A DNA stretch of 64,000 bases from JAFAYN01 sp963733105 (GCA_963733105.1 CAVTCB010000016.1:151412-215411), one strand, 5' to 3'; positions 32,250 to 41,381 are shown, numbered from the stretch's first letter. Made by a program: numbers and translations. The notes: generated by a model not told the origin, from the letters alone.

Positions 32250-33842
32250 ATGCGACGCCCCGTGCTCCTCCTGGCCTGCGCCCTCCTGGCGCTGCAGGCG
32301 TCCCCCGGCTCCGCCCAGCGGCGCCCCTCCCCCGACCGGCTCAGGCGGGAGGTGGCCGCGGAGGTGGCCGGCCTGCAGAAGCTGTCGCAGGAGATCACCG
32401 ACATGGTGTTCTCCTTCTCCGAGCTGGGCTTCGAGGAGCGCTGGACCGCCGACTACCTCACCGGCGTCCTTGGCCGGGAAGGGTTCCGCGTGGAGCGGGG
32501 GTGCGCCGGGATGCCCACCTGCTACGTGGCGAGCTGGGGGAGCGGGAAGCCCGTCATCGGGATCATGGGCGACATCGACGGGCTCCCCGAGACCTCGCAG
32601 AAGCCCGGCGTGGCCTACCGCGACCCGCTCATCCCCGGCGGCCCCGGGCACGGCGAAGGGCACAACAGCGCCCCGGCCGTGGACGTGGTGGCGGCCATCG
32701 CCGTCAAGCGGGTGATGGAGCGGCACGGCCTCCCCGGGGAGATCCGCGTCATCCCCGGCGTGGCCGAGGAGCTGGTGGCGAGCCGCACCTACATGGTGAC
32801 CGCGGGGATGTTCCGGGACATGGACGCCATGCTCTCCACCCACGTGGACAGCGACTTCCGCACGGCGTGGGGGATCAACGGGTCGGGGCTGGTCTCCACC
32901 AGCTACACCTTCGGCGGCCGGTCGGCGCACAGCGCGGGCGCCCCCTGGTCGGGGCGGAGCGCCCTGGACGCCGTGGAATTGATGAACGTGGGGTGGAACT
33001 ACCGGCGCGAGCACCTGCGCCTCCAGCAGCGCTCGCACTACACCATCCCCAACGGCGGGAGCCAGCCCAACGTGGTCCCCTCCGAGGCCACCGTCTGGTA
33101 CTACTTCCGCGAGCTGGACTACCCGAAGATCGTGGCGCTGCACGCCCTGGGCGACACCATGGCGCGGGCCGCCGCCCTGATGACCTCCACCACCTTCACC
33201 GAGCGCGTGTACGGCTCCGCCTGGCCGCAGACTTACAACCGCCCCCTCGCCGAGCGGATGCACGCCAACATCCTGGCCGTCGGGATGCCGCAGTGGTCCG
33301 AGGCCGACCAGGCGCTCGCCCGGGCGGTGCAGCGGGAGGTGGGGGCGGACAGCGTCACCGGGCTGCGCACCGCGGTGCGGCGCGAGCTGGAGGAGGCCCG
33401 GCAGGGGACCGGCGGCGGGAGCGACGACATCGCCGAGGTGTCGTGGAACGTCCCCACGGTGCGGCTCCGCTACCCCGCCAACATCCCCGGGCTCCCCGGG
33501 CACAACTGGGCCAACGCCATCTCCATGGCCACCCCCATCGCCCACAAGGGCGCCAACCACGGCTCGCGGGTGGTCGCCATGACCGCCGTGGATCTGCTGG
33601 TGGACGCCGACCTGCGGGCCGAGGCGTGGCGCTACTTCCGCGAGGTGCAGACCCGCGACGCGAAGTGGGTGTCGCTGATCCCCGCGGGGACCGAGCCGCC
33701 CACCTTCCTGAACCAGGAGCGCATGGCCCGCTACCGCCCGCAGCTGGAGAAGCTGAAGTACGACCCCTCCCGCTACGCCACCTACCTGGAGCAGCTCGGG
33801 ATCGAGTACCCCACGCTGACCCGGCCCGGGGTGCCCCGGTGA
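32250..33842 (+). CDS. Secreted AbgB-like M20 amidohydrolase
   Basis: This 530-residue protein has a signal peptide (PGSAQR) and M20D motifs: GIMGDIDGLPE, GHGEGHNSAPAVD (His ligands) and VIPGVAEELVASR (Glu pair). The late HKGANHGSRV matches p-aminobenzoyl-glutamate hydrolase subunit B and similar long-form amidohydrolases. Its exported form is less usual for AbgB, which is cytoplasmic in E. coli. It lies 11 bp after the S51 gene and overlaps the transaminase gene by four bases, so it is part of one operon. Confidence 0.88.
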   Translation: MRRPVLLLACALLALQASPGSAQRRPSPDRLRREVAAEVAGLQKLSQEITDMVFSFSELGFEERWTADYLTGVLGREGFRVERGCAGMPTCYVASWGSGKPVIGIMGDIDGLPETSQKPGVAYRDPLIPGGPGHGEGHNSAPAVDVVAAIAVKRVMERHGLPGEIRVIPGVAEELVASRTYMVTAGMFRDMDAMLSTHVDSDFRTAWGINGSGLVSTSYTFGGRSAHSAGAPWSGRSALDAVELMNVGWNYRREHLRLQQRSHYTIPNGGSQPNVVPSEATVWYYFRELDYPKIVALHALGDTMARAAALMTSTTFTERVYGSAWPQTYNRPLAERMHANILAVGMPQWSEADQALARAVQREVGADSVTGLRTAVRRELEEARQGTGGGSDDIAEVSWNVPTVRLRYPANIPGLPGHNWANAISMATPIAHKGANHGSRVVAMTAVDLLVDADLRAEAWRYFREVQTRDAKWVSLIPAGTEPPTFLNQERMARYRPQLEKLKYDPSRYATYLEQLGIEYPTLTRPGVPR

Positions 33843-34711
33843 GCGGCATCGTCTACCTGAACGGTGAGCTCCTCCCCCGCGAGCGGGCCGTGGTCTCCGT
33901 GGACGACCGCGGCTTCACCTTCGGCGACGGGGTCTACGAGGTGATGCGCGCCCTGGACGGGCGCTTCTTCCAGGCCGGGCCGCACCTGGCGCGCCTCCGG
34001 GACGGCCTCCGCGGGCTGGAGATCGAGGGGGGGAGCGGCACCTCCTCCGACACCCTCCTCTCCCTGGCCCGTCGGCTCCTGGAGGAGAACGGGCTGGGCG
34101 AGGGGCATGCCACGGTGTACCTCCAGGTCACCCGCGGCGCGGCGCCTCGCACCCACTACTTCCCCCCCGCGGGGACCGCGCCCACCGTGTACCTGTCCGC
34201 CGCCCGCCTCGTCCCGCCGGCGGCGCAGTGCGAGCGCGGCGGCGAGGCCGTCACCCACCCCGACCTCCGCTGGGCCCGCTGCGACCTCAAGACCGTCAAC
34301 CTCCTCCCCAACGTCCTCGCCAAGCAGGCCGCCGTGGCGGCCGGGGCCACGGAGGCCGTGCTGGTGCGCGACGGAGTGGTCACCGAGGGGTCGCACACCA
34401 CCGTGTTCGCCGTGGTCGGGGGGGAGCTGCGCACGCACCCCCTCTCCCCCCGCATCCTCCCCGGCGTCACCCGCGACCTCCTCCTCCGCGTCGCCGCGGA
34501 GCGGGGGATCGCCGCGCGCGAGGAGGCGGTGCGCGTGGAGGAGCTGGCCCGCGCCGACGAGCTGCTGGTGTGCGGCACCACCACGGACGTCACCCCCATC
34601 GTGCGGCTGGACGGCCGCCCCGTCGGGGAGGGGCGCCCCGGCCCCGTCGCGCGGGCGCTGTACGAGGGTCTGCTGGAGCGGATGGCGGGCCCCGTCCCCG
34701 CCGGCGAATGA
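33839..34711 (+). CDS. Class IV PLP aminotransferase, D-amino-acid transaminase-like
   Basis: The 290-residue enzyme has the fold-type IV layout: IVYLNGELLPRERAVVSVDDRGFTFGDGVYE at the start, THYFPP near residue 103, and the PLP lysine in CDLKTVNLLPNVLAKQAA (near residue 150). Then come ATEAVLVRDGVVTEGS and VCGTTTDVTPIVRLDG. The DxKTxNLLPNVLAKQ block is characteristic of D-alanine transaminases and close relatives. No signal peptide is seen, so it acts in the cytoplasm after uptake. GTG at 33839 overlaps the upstream stop. D-stereospecificity is inferred from the motif only. Confidence 0.88.
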   Translation: MSGIVYLNGELLPRERAVVSVDDRGFTFGDGVYEVMRALDGRFFQAGPHLARLRDGLRGLEIEGGSGTSSDTLLSLARRLLEENGLGEGHATVYLQVTRGAAPRTHYFPPAGTAPTVYLSAARLVPPAAQCERGGEAVTHPDLRWARCDLKTVNLLPNVLAKQAAVAAGATEAVLVRDGVVTEGSHTTVFAVVGGELRTHPLSPRILPGVTRDLLLRVAAERGIAAREEAVRVEELARADELLVCGTTTDVTPIVRLDGRPVGEGRPGPVARALYEGLLERMAGPVPAGE

Positions 34712-34731
34712 CGCCTTCCCGGAGAGAACCG

Positions 34732-37038
34732 ATGCCGCGAATCGCCCGTCTGGTAGCCCTGCTGCTCCTCCTGCCCGCCCTCCCCCTGCGCGGGCAGGGG
34801 CCCGTGCCCACGCCGGCCTCCCACTTCGGCTTCGAGCCCGGCGCCGACCGCAGGCTGGCGAACTGGACCGAGCTGCTGGGCTACTACGAGAAGCTGGCCC
34901 GCGCCAGCCCGCGCGTGACGCTGGACACCCTGGGGACCACCACCCTGGGCCGTCCCTTCGTGATGCTCACCGTCACCAGCCCCGGGAACCACGCCCGCCT
35001 CGCCGAGCTGCGCGACGTGCAGCTCCGCCTGGCCGACCCGCGCCGCGTCTCCGGCCCCGAGGAGCTGGAGCGGCTCCTGGACCGGGGGCGCACCGTGGTG
35101 CTCATCACCCAGCAGATCCACTCCACCGAGGTGGGCGCCGGGCAGATGGCCCCGCGCCTCCTGCACCGCCTGGCCTCCTCCGACGACGCGCGCGTCCGCG
35201 AGATCCTGGACAACGTCGTCCTCCTGCACGTCCCCTCGCTGAACCCCGACGGGACGGAGATGGTCTCCGACTGGTACCGCCGCTGGGTGGGCACCCCCTT
35301 CGAGGCCGCCCCCCTCCCCGCGCTGTACCACCACTACACGGGGCACGACAACAACCGCGACTGGTACGCCTTCACCCAGAAGGAGACCCAGCTCACCATA
35401 GAGAAGGCGCACAACGCCTGGCACCCGCAGATCGTCCACGACGTGCACCAGATGGGGAGCAACGGCGCCCGCATCTTCGTCCCCCCGTACGTGGACCCGG
35501 TGGAGCCCAACGTGGACCCGCTCCTGGTCTCCGCCCTCAACCAGCTCGGCACCTACATGGCCGCCGAGCTCACCACCCAGGGGAAGACCGGCGTGGTGGT
35601 GAACGCCCAGTACGACATGTACACCCCCGCCCGCGCCTACCAGCACTACCACGGCGGCGTGCGCATCCTCACCGAGACCGCCTCCGCCCGCATGGCCACC
35701 CCCATCGTCGTCCGCCCCGAGCAGCTGCGCGGCGAGCGGGGCTTCGACGCGCGCAGGCGGAGCTGGAACTTCCCCGCGCCCTGGCCCGGCGGGGAGTGGG
35801 GGCTCCCGCAGATCGTGGACTACATGGAGTCCGGGGCCATGGCGCTGCTCACCAACGCCGCCCGCAACCGGCGCTTCTGGCTGGAGAACTTCCACCGCGT
35901 CAACCGCCGCGCCGTGGACCGCTGGCCCGAGTGGCCGCACGCCTGGGTGATCCCCGCCGGGCAGGCCAACGGCAAGGGCGTGGACGCCGTGCTCCGCATC
36001 CTGCGCCTGGGCGACGTGGAGGTGCACCGCGCGCAGGCCGCCTTCACCGCCGGGGGGCGCCAGTTCCCCGCGGGGAGCTGGGTGGTCCCCATGGGCCAGC
36101 CCTACGCCTCCTTCGCGCAGACCCTGCTGGAGCGGCAGGACTACCCCCGCATGGTGGACTACCCCGGCGGCCCCCCCACCCGCCCCTACGACGTCACCGC
36201 CCACACCCTCCCCCTCCTCATGGACGTGGAGGCCGTCCCCGTGCGCGAGCCCGTGGGCGCGGCCCTGGGCGGCGTGGTCCCCGCGCCCGAGCTGCGCTAC
36301 GAGGCCCCCGCCTGGCTGCGCGGGCGCGGCGCCCCGCGCATCGGCGTCTACAAGTCGTGGGCGGAGCCGATGTCCGAGGGGTGGACGCGCTGGACGCTGG
36401 ACCGCCACGGCATCCGCTACGACACCCTCCACGACGCCGACGTGCGGCGCGGCGGCCTGGCCCGCCGCTACGACGTGATCCTCTTCCAGGACCAGCCCAT
36501 GGCGTCCATCCTGAACGGCTTCCCCGCCCGCACCATGCCGGAGCCGTACGCCGGTGGGCTGGGGGAGGAGGGCGCCGCCGCCGTCCGCGACTTCGTCCGC
36601 GAGGGCGGGCGTCTGGTGGCCGTGGAGGAGGCCACCGACTTCGCGATCCAGGCGCTCGGCCTCCCCGTGCGCAACGCCGTCGCCGGGCTGCGGCCGCAGC
36701 AGTTCTACGTCCCGGGCTCCATCCTGCGGCTCCGGCTGGAGGGCGGGCACCCCCTCGCCGCCGGGCTCCGCCCCGAGACCGTTGCCTGGTACTGGGACTC
36801 CAGCCGCGCCTTCGAGACCACGGACCCCTCCGTGCGCGTGGCGGCCCGCTACGGCGAGGGCGACCCGCTCCTCTCCGGGTGGATCCTGGGCCCCGAGCAG
36901 CTGGCCGGGAAGCCCGCGCTCCTGGAGGCCCGCGTGGGGCGCGGCTCCGTCGTCCTGTTCGGCTTCCAGCCCGACTACCGGGGCCAGTCCATCGCCACCT
37001 GGCCGCTCCTGTTCAACGCCCTGCGCCCCGCGCGCTGA
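34732..37038 (+). CDS. Secreted M14-family zinc carboxypeptidase
   Basis: The 768-residue protein has a signal peptide (LPLRGQG). Its M14 domain has zinc ligands in QQIHSTEVGAGQ (HxxE, near residue 130) and VHDVHQMGSNG (second His, near residue 240), with DNNRDWYAFTQ between. A large C-terminal region includes a glutamine-amidotransferase-like beta-helix part (DFVREGGRLVAVEEATDF). GGAGAG lies six bases before the ATG at 34732. An ATG at 34708 overlaps the upstream stop (ATGA) and could give a coupled, longer form. It should trim peptides in the periplasm or at the surface. Confidence 0.88.
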   Translation: MPRIARLVALLLLLPALPLRGQGPVPTPASHFGFEPGADRRLANWTELLGYYEKLARASPRVTLDTLGTTTLGRPFVMLTVTSPGNHARLAELRDVQLRLADPRRVSGPEELERLLDRGRTVVLITQQIHSTEVGAGQMAPRLLHRLASSDDARVREILDNVVLLHVPSLNPDGTEMVSDWYRRWVGTPFEAAPLPALYHHYTGHDNNRDWYAFTQKETQLTIEKAHNAWHPQIVHDVHQMGSNGARIFVPPYVDPVEPNVDPLLVSALNQLGTYMAAELTTQGKTGVVVNAQYDMYTPARAYQHYHGGVRILTETASARMATPIVVRPEQLRGERGFDARRRSWNFPAPWPGGEWGLPQIVDYMESGAMALLTNAARNRRFWLENFHRVNRRAVDRWPEWPHAWVIPAGQANGKGVDAVLRILRLGDVEVHRAQAAFTAGGRQFPAGSWVVPMGQPYASFAQTLLERQDYPRMVDYPGGPPTRPYDVTAHTLPLLMDVEAVPVREPVGAALGGVVPAPELRYEAPAWLRGRGAPRIGVYKSWAEPMSEGWTRWTLDRHGIRYDTLHDADVRRGGLARRYDVILFQDQPMASILNGFPARTMPEPYAGGLGEEGAAAVRDFVREGGRLVAVEEATDFAIQALGLPVRNAVAGLRPQQFYVPGSILRLRLEGGHPLAAGLRPETVAWYWDSSRAFETTDPSVRVAARYGEGDPLLSGWILGPEQLAGKPALLEARVGRGSVVLFGFQPDYRGQSIATWPLLFNALRPAR

Positions 37039-37068
37039 GACTTCCCCCGACCCGAGAGGAAGAGGCCC

Positions 37069-38190
37069 GTGACCTCCACCCGTCCCCGCACCGCCCTGCT
37101 CCCCCTGGCGCTGGCCCTCCTCGCCGCGTGCTCCGCCGCCGCCCGCCCGGAGCCGCCCCTCGCCCCCCCACCCGCCCGGACCGTCTCCCCGGAGGAGCAC
37201 GCCCGGCTGGAGCAGGAGGTGGCGCAGCTCCGCGCCACGCTCCAGCGCCACGTGGAGTCCGACGGGCACCAGAACGACATCCTGGAGCGCCAGATCGACA
37301 ACCTGATGCTCTTCCAGCGCCTGGGCGACGTGGCCGAGGTGGACGTCCTCACCTTCACCGGCCCCCCGCCCGCGCACCGCGTCGTCTCCGACAACCCGGG
37401 CGCCAACAACCCGCTCAAGATCCGCGGCTACGTCTTCGTCCCCCGCGACCTGGACCGCACCCGCAAGCACCCGCTCGTCGTGCTGCCGCACGGCGGCGTG
37501 CACGCCAACTTCGAGAGCGGGGGCGCCAACGTCGTCCGCGAGCTGGTGCAGCAGGGGTACACCGTCATCGCCCCCGACTACCGCGGGAGCACCGGGTACG
37601 GCGCCGGGTTCTGGCGGCAGATCGACTACGGCGGGCTGGAGACCGAGGACACCTACGCCGCGCGCCAGGCCGCGCTGGACGCGTACCCGTTCCTGGACCC
37701 GCAGCGGGTGGGGCTGGTGGGGTGGAGCCACGGCGGGCTGCACGCGCTGATGAACATCTTCGACCACCCCGAGTCGTACGCCGTGGCCTACGCGGGCGTC
37801 CCGGTGAGCGACCTCATCCACCGGCTCTCCTACAAGGGGCGGAGCTACGAGGGGCTGTTCTCCGCCGACTACCACGTGGGCCGCACCGTGGCGCAGGACT
37901 CCGCCGAGTACCGGCGCCGCTCGCCGGCCTTCCAGGTGCACCGTTACTCAGGGACGCCGCTCCTCATCCACACCAACACCAACGACGAGGACGTGTACGC
38001 CACCGAGGTGCACCGGCTGGTGGCGGCGCTGCGGGCGTCGGGGAAGACGGGGTGGCACTTCAAGCAGTACGAGAACGCCCCGGGCGGGCACGCGTTCAAC
38101 CGCATCGACACGCCCCTGGCGCGGGAGTCGCGGCGGGAGGTGTACCGGTTTTTGGCTCCTTATCTGAAGCCGGTGCGGCCGGTGAGGTGA
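37069..38190 (+). CDS. S9-like alpha/beta-hydrolase peptidase, lipoprotein
   Basis: The 373-residue lipoprotein (LALLAAC) has a short coiled-coil region (HARLEQEVAQLRATLQRH) followed by a prolyl-oligopeptidase-type catalytic domain. Within it are HGGVHANF (oxyanion region), the nucleophile motif GWSHGG (near residue 215), Asp in TNTNDEDVY and His in PGGHAFN. It lacks the beta-propeller of full S9 enzymes and so may accept larger or different substrates. GTG at 37069 has GAGAGGAA upstream. It closes the peptidase run. Confidence 0.87.
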   Translation: MTSTRPRTALLPLALALLAACSAAARPEPPLAPPPARTVSPEEHARLEQEVAQLRATLQRHVESDGHQNDILERQIDNLMLFQRLGDVAEVDVLTFTGPPPAHRVVSDNPGANNPLKIRGYVFVPRDLDRTRKHPLVVLPHGGVHANFESGGANVVRELVQQGYTVIAPDYRGSTGYGAGFWRQIDYGGLETEDTYAARQAALDAYPFLDPQRVGLVGWSHGGLHALMNIFDHPESYAVAYAGVPVSDLIHRLSYKGRSYEGLFSADYHVGRTVAQDSAEYRRRSPAFQVHRYSGTPLLIHTNTNDEDVYATEVHRLVAALRASGKTGWHFKQYENAPGGHAFNRIDTPLARESRREVYRFLAPYLKPVRPVR

Positions 38191-38202
38191 GTTCTGTCGG
38201 TG

Positions 38203-38323
38203 CGGGCCGCTCCGGAGCCCGGCCAAACTAGCGCCGGTCTCCTCCGCGGGGGCGGTGAGCCTCGCAAACCGCCGCGAGTCTCCCCGCCCCGGAGTGAGCC
38301 CCGCCAAACCGCGGCGGGTCTCC
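38203..38323 (+). repeat. Triple-hairpin array E
   Basis: After GCGGGCCGCTCCG, three units begin at 38,215, 38,257 and 38,296. Each reads GAGC, a 5-bp arm, CAAAC plus a few bases, the pairing arm, then TCTCC. Arms are CCGGC/GCCGG, CTCGC/GCGAG and CCCGC/GCGGG. The flanks stay constant while both arms change together. The array lies directly after the last peptidase stop. Confidence 0.75.
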
Positions 38324-38413
38324 CTCCGAACATCTTCACATGGATACAGCGAGAACTGCGAACGACGGTTTCCCCTCCTGCCCCACACTCCACACACCTG
38401 CCCGGAGGTCCCC

Positions 38414-40258
38414 ATGCGGTCTCTTCGCAGCCTCCTCCTGGTCGCGGCCATGGCACCCGTCGTGATGGCGAATCACTGCGCGGGGCACCAGGAGGGAGTG
38501 CCCGCGTCGAGCGGCGACGTGTTCGTGCAGGGGATCGAGGTCACGCAGGGAATCCAGACCGCCGGGCAGACCGTGCCGCTGGTCGCGCAGCGCGGCACCG
38601 CCGTCCGCGCCACCGTGGGGGTGGCGAACCGGGGAGCCGCCACGGGCGTCACCGGCGTCCTGCACGTCTTCGTGGACGGCACGGAGATCACCCCCGCGGC
38701 CGGCCTGGCGCCGATCAACGCGTCGTTCACCGCGTTCGCGCCCGCCAGCCGCGACGTGGAGGCGCAGACGCTCAACTTCGAGCTCCCCTCGCCCAGCGGG
38801 CTCGTCGGCGGCACCACCGCCACCTTCCGCGTGGACCTCACCTGGAACCGGCCGGACGACCCCTCCAACAACTCGCTCGCCGTCTCGCTGCCCATCATCG
38901 CCGCCAAGCGGCCGCTCATCTTCGGCGTGCCCGTGAACTACACCCCAGGAGGAGCCGGCGCGCCCGCCACGTCGCTGGTCGGCCCCGGGTCGGGCGACCT
39001 GTTCCTGCGCGCCACCTTCCCCGTCGACGACGGGAACACGCTCATGTACCGGATGGCGCTCATGCCCCCCCTCCTCTTCGGCGGGGCGCCGGGCCAGGAC
39101 CGGGGGACCGCCGGCGTCATCGACGGCTCGGACGGTCCCCTGCTGATGGGGCTCCTGGGGCTCGCGCACGCCACCATCGTCGCCGTCGGGTTCGACGAGA
39201 ACGTCCGGAACACCTTCGTCTACGGGTGGGTGGCGGGGAACCCGATCTCGGGGAACGGCCTGGGGCAGACGCCGGGGTTCCTCGCCTTCGGCAACACGGC
39301 CGCGAACCGGTTCCAGCGCACCTTCGCGCACGAGGTGGGGCACAACTTCGGGATGGGCCACAACACGCGCACCGTCGGCGACCCGGGGTGGGACGTGGGG
39401 GCGCGGCTCCCGGGTGCACCCGCCGGGAACGGGGTGCCGGCGGGGCGCATCAAGTCCGACACCCTGAGCGACATCATGGTGGGAGGACTGCTGACGAACC
39501 AGGCGTGGATCGACCCGACCAGCCACGGCGCGATCCTGGCGGCGGTGGCCGCGCCGGGTGGCACCACGGTCCTGCTCCCCGACACCGCCGCCGCGCGGCC
39601 CCTGGTCGTGCAGGGGGTGGTGGACCCCACGGGGCGGCGGCTGCTCCACCTCTGGCCGGCGCTCCGCTCCCCCTGGCGGCGCCTCCCCACCCCCGAGAGC
39701 GTCCGGGCCGAGTTCGTGGCCGAGGTGACCGACGACCGCGGAGCGGTCACGCGCCGCCGCTTCGACGCGTGGGTATCCGACGACGACGGCAAGAACGGCC
39801 CGCCCGAGCGCGGCTTCTTCCAGGTGGTCGTCCCCGTCGATCCGGGGCGCGAGGTCGCGCGGCTCCGCATCCTGCGCGCCGGGGAGGCCGCCCCGCTGGG
39901 CGGATTCGAGCGCACGGCCCCGCCCGCGGCGCGCCTGCGCGCTCCCGTCGCGGGAGCGACCCTCGACGAGCGGGCCCGGCTCACCTGGGAGGTGCGCGAC
40001 CGCGACACCCGGCCCTCCGATCTCAGCATCACCCTGGCCTACAGCCACGACGGCGGCGCGAGCTGGATGCCCACGGCCGTCGGCCTGTCCGGGAGCGACA
40101 CGACGGTGGTCGTCGACACCCGGCACATGGCGCGCGCGTCCGGGAACGGCGTCCTGCGCCTGATCGTGACCGACGGCCTGAACACCGTCACCACCGACGT
40201 GGGCGGCCTCGGTACCCCGCGCGGCCAGCTCCCCCCGGACGACCGCGAGCGTCGCTGA
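38414..40258 (+). CDS. Secreted metzincin-like zinc protease
   Basis: This 614-residue protein begins with a hydrophobic signal sequence (LLLVAAMAPVVMA). It has a CARDB-like beta-sandwich (about residues 35-170: GIEVTQGIQTAG, ATVGVANRG). The catalytic core holds RTFAHEVGHNFGMGHN, the HExxHxxGxxH zinc motif, near residue 305. After DIMVGGLL (Met-turn-like) come one or two beta-rich C-terminal domains. The architecture recalls M66/M43-like secreted proteases, but I cannot assign it to a family with certainty. GGAGG lies five bases before the ATG. Confidence 0.8.
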   Translation: MRSLRSLLLVAAMAPVVMANHCAGHQEGVPASSGDVFVQGIEVTQGIQTAGQTVPLVAQRGTAVRATVGVANRGAATGVTGVLHVFVDGTEITPAAGLAPINASFTAFAPASRDVEAQTLNFELPSPSGLVGGTTATFRVDLTWNRPDDPSNNSLAVSLPIIAAKRPLIFGVPVNYTPGGAGAPATSLVGPGSGDLFLRATFPVDDGNTLMYRMALMPPLLFGGAPGQDRGTAGVIDGSDGPLLMGLLGLAHATIVAVGFDENVRNTFVYGWVAGNPISGNGLGQTPGFLAFGNTAANRFQRTFAHEVGHNFGMGHNTRTVGDPGWDVGARLPGAPAGNGVPAGRIKSDTLSDIMVGGLLTNQAWIDPTSHGAILAAVAAPGGTTVLLPDTAAARPLVVQGVVDPTGRRLLHLWPALRSPWRRLPTPESVRAEFVAEVTDDRGAVTRRRFDAWVSDDDGKNGPPERGFFQVVVPVDPGREVARLRILRAGEAAPLGGFERTAPPAARLRAPVAGATLDERARLTWEVRDRDTRPSDLSITLAYSHDGGASWMPTAVGLSGSDTTVVVDTRHMARASGNGVLRLIVTDGLNTVTTDVGGLGTPRGQLPPDDRERR

Positions 40259-40283
40259 GGCGTGGGCGGCCCTCACCCCCCGG

Positions 40284-40309
40284 CCCCTCTCCCAATGCTG
40301 GGAGAGGGG
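40284..40309. repeat. GGGAGAGGGG hairpin repeat, copy 2
   Basis: CCCCTCTCCCA-ATGC-TGGGAGAGGGG is a perfect 11-bp hairpin 25 bp after the protease stop. It is the partner of the repeat at 28,787 and may serve as a terminator. Confidence 0.65.
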
Positions 40310-40354
40310 GTGACGCATTCCTCGGCTGTATGCCCCGCCCCGGCCTCTCGTCGG

Positions 40355-40402
40355 GCGACTGAAGTCGCTGCAACGACGGCACGAAGTCCGCCTTCGCGGA
40401 CT
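40355..40402. repeat. GCGACTGAAGTCGC / AGTCCGC hairpin repeat
   Basis: Two perfect hairpins follow each other: GCGACT-GA-AGTCGC (40,355-40,368) and AGTCCGC-CTTC-GCGGACT (40,385-40,402). This pattern resembles repeats I know from many soil-bacterial genomes. The rest of 40,259-40,565 holds only repeats and no gene. Confidence 0.55.
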
Positions 40403-40439
40403 AACGGCAACTGCGGAACAGCCCCTGTAGTTCTCCCCT

Positions 40440-40490
40440 CCCCCGCAGGCGGGGGAGGGTGGCGAGCCCGAGGCGAGCCGGGTGGGGGCG
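40440..40490. repeat. Interspersed GC-rich repeat, copy 2
   Basis: CTCCCCC-GCAG-GCGGGGGAG hairpin-like bases are followed by the same GGCGAGCCCGAGGCGAGCC segment and GGGTGGGGGCG as at 570-626. Confidence 0.6.
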
Positions 40491-40493
40491 AGA

Positions 40494-40522
40494 CGGGGCG
40501 GCGCCGCGAAGGCGCCGCCCCG
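40494..40522. terminator. Strong hairpin after uppP
   Basis: CGGGGCGGCGCC pairs with GGCGCCGCCCCG (12 bp, 5-base loop). It lies about 44 bp beyond the uppP stop. No T-run is present on either side. Confidence 0.45.
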
Positions 40523-40565
40523 TCGTTGCCGGCTGTCCCCTGTTCCCTGTCCCTGTCCCTGCCGT

Positions 40566-41381
40566 TCAGAACCCGCCCCAGCTCCCCCAGTACCACGCCA
40601 CCAGGAGGATCCCGAACACGATCCGGTACCAGGCGAACGGGCGGAAGGTGTTCTTCGACACGTAGGCCACCAGCTTCCGGATCACCACCAGCGCCGAGAC
40701 GAACGCCACGATGAACCCCGTGGCGAACACGGGAATGTCCGCCGCGGTCGCCACGTCCATGATGTCGCCCATCTTGATCACCGAGGCGCCCACCATCGCC
40801 GGGATCGCCAGGAAGAACGAGAACTCCGTCGCCGCCGTGCGCGACAGCCCCAGCGACAGCCCCCCCATGATGGTGGCCCCCGAGCGGGACAGCCCCGGCC
40901 AGACGATCGCCAGCACCTGGAAGATCCCCACCCCCAGCGCCTTCCCCAGCGGGATGTCGTCCACCGACTCCACGCTCGGCCTGCGGAAGGCGCGCTCGAT
41001 CAGCAGGATCGCCACCCCGCCCACCACCAGCGCCAGCGCCACCGGGAAGGGCTTCGACAGGTGCGCCTCGATCCAGTCCTCCGTCGGGAGCCCCACCACC
41101 ACCGCCGGGATCGTCGCCACCACCAGGTTGATCATCAGGCGCCGCGACTCCGGCGTTCTCCAGGTGCGGAGCACGTGCAGGATCTTCTGCCGGTACATCC
41201 ACACCACCGCCAGGATGGCCCCCAGCTGGATGAAGATGACGAAGGCGAACTCCTTCTTCCCCTCGAAGTTCAGCCAGTCCTGGAAGAGGATCAGGTGCCC
41301 CGTGGAGGACACCGGGATGAACTCCGTGGCGCCCTCCACCAGCCCGAGAATCGCCGCCTTGAGGAGCAGAAGCAGGTCCAT
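40566..41381 (-). CDS. uppP: Undecaprenyl-diphosphatase
   Basis: The 271-residue membrane protein has about eight helices and both UppP/BacA signatures: EGATEFIPVSSTGHLIL (residues 17-33) and PGLSRSGATIMGGLSLGL (near residues 165-182). It recycles undecaprenyl pyrophosphate, the lipid carrier for peptidoglycan, and is linked to bacitracin tolerance by family knowledge. The ATG at 41381 gives the standard N-terminus. It lies downstream of the symporter gene on the same strand but behind a terminator, so it is probably transcribed separately. Confidence 0.96.
   Translation of the reverse strand: MDLLLLLKAAILGLVEGATEFIPVSSTGHLILFQDWLNFEGKKEFAFVIFIQLGAILAVVWMYRQKILHVLRTWRTPESRRLMINLVVATIPAVVVGLPTEDWIEAHLSKPFPVALALVVGGVAILLIERAFRRPSVESVDDIPLGKALGVGIFQVLAIVWPGLSRSGATIMGGLSLGLSRTAATEFSFFLAIPAMVGASVIKMGDIMDVATAADIPVFATGFIVAFVSALVVIRKLVAYVSKNTFRPFAWYRIVFGILLVAWYWGSWGGF

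Noticed and set aside
34107..38231. Very long open frame (over 1,300 codons) on the plus strand across the transaminase and peptidase genes, and similar long open frames antisense to SusC and the M14 gene
   Set aside because: In DNA this GC-rich the other frames rarely meet stops. Their translations are Arg/Pro/Ala-rich without motifs, while the chosen frames carry signal peptides and catalytic motifs.
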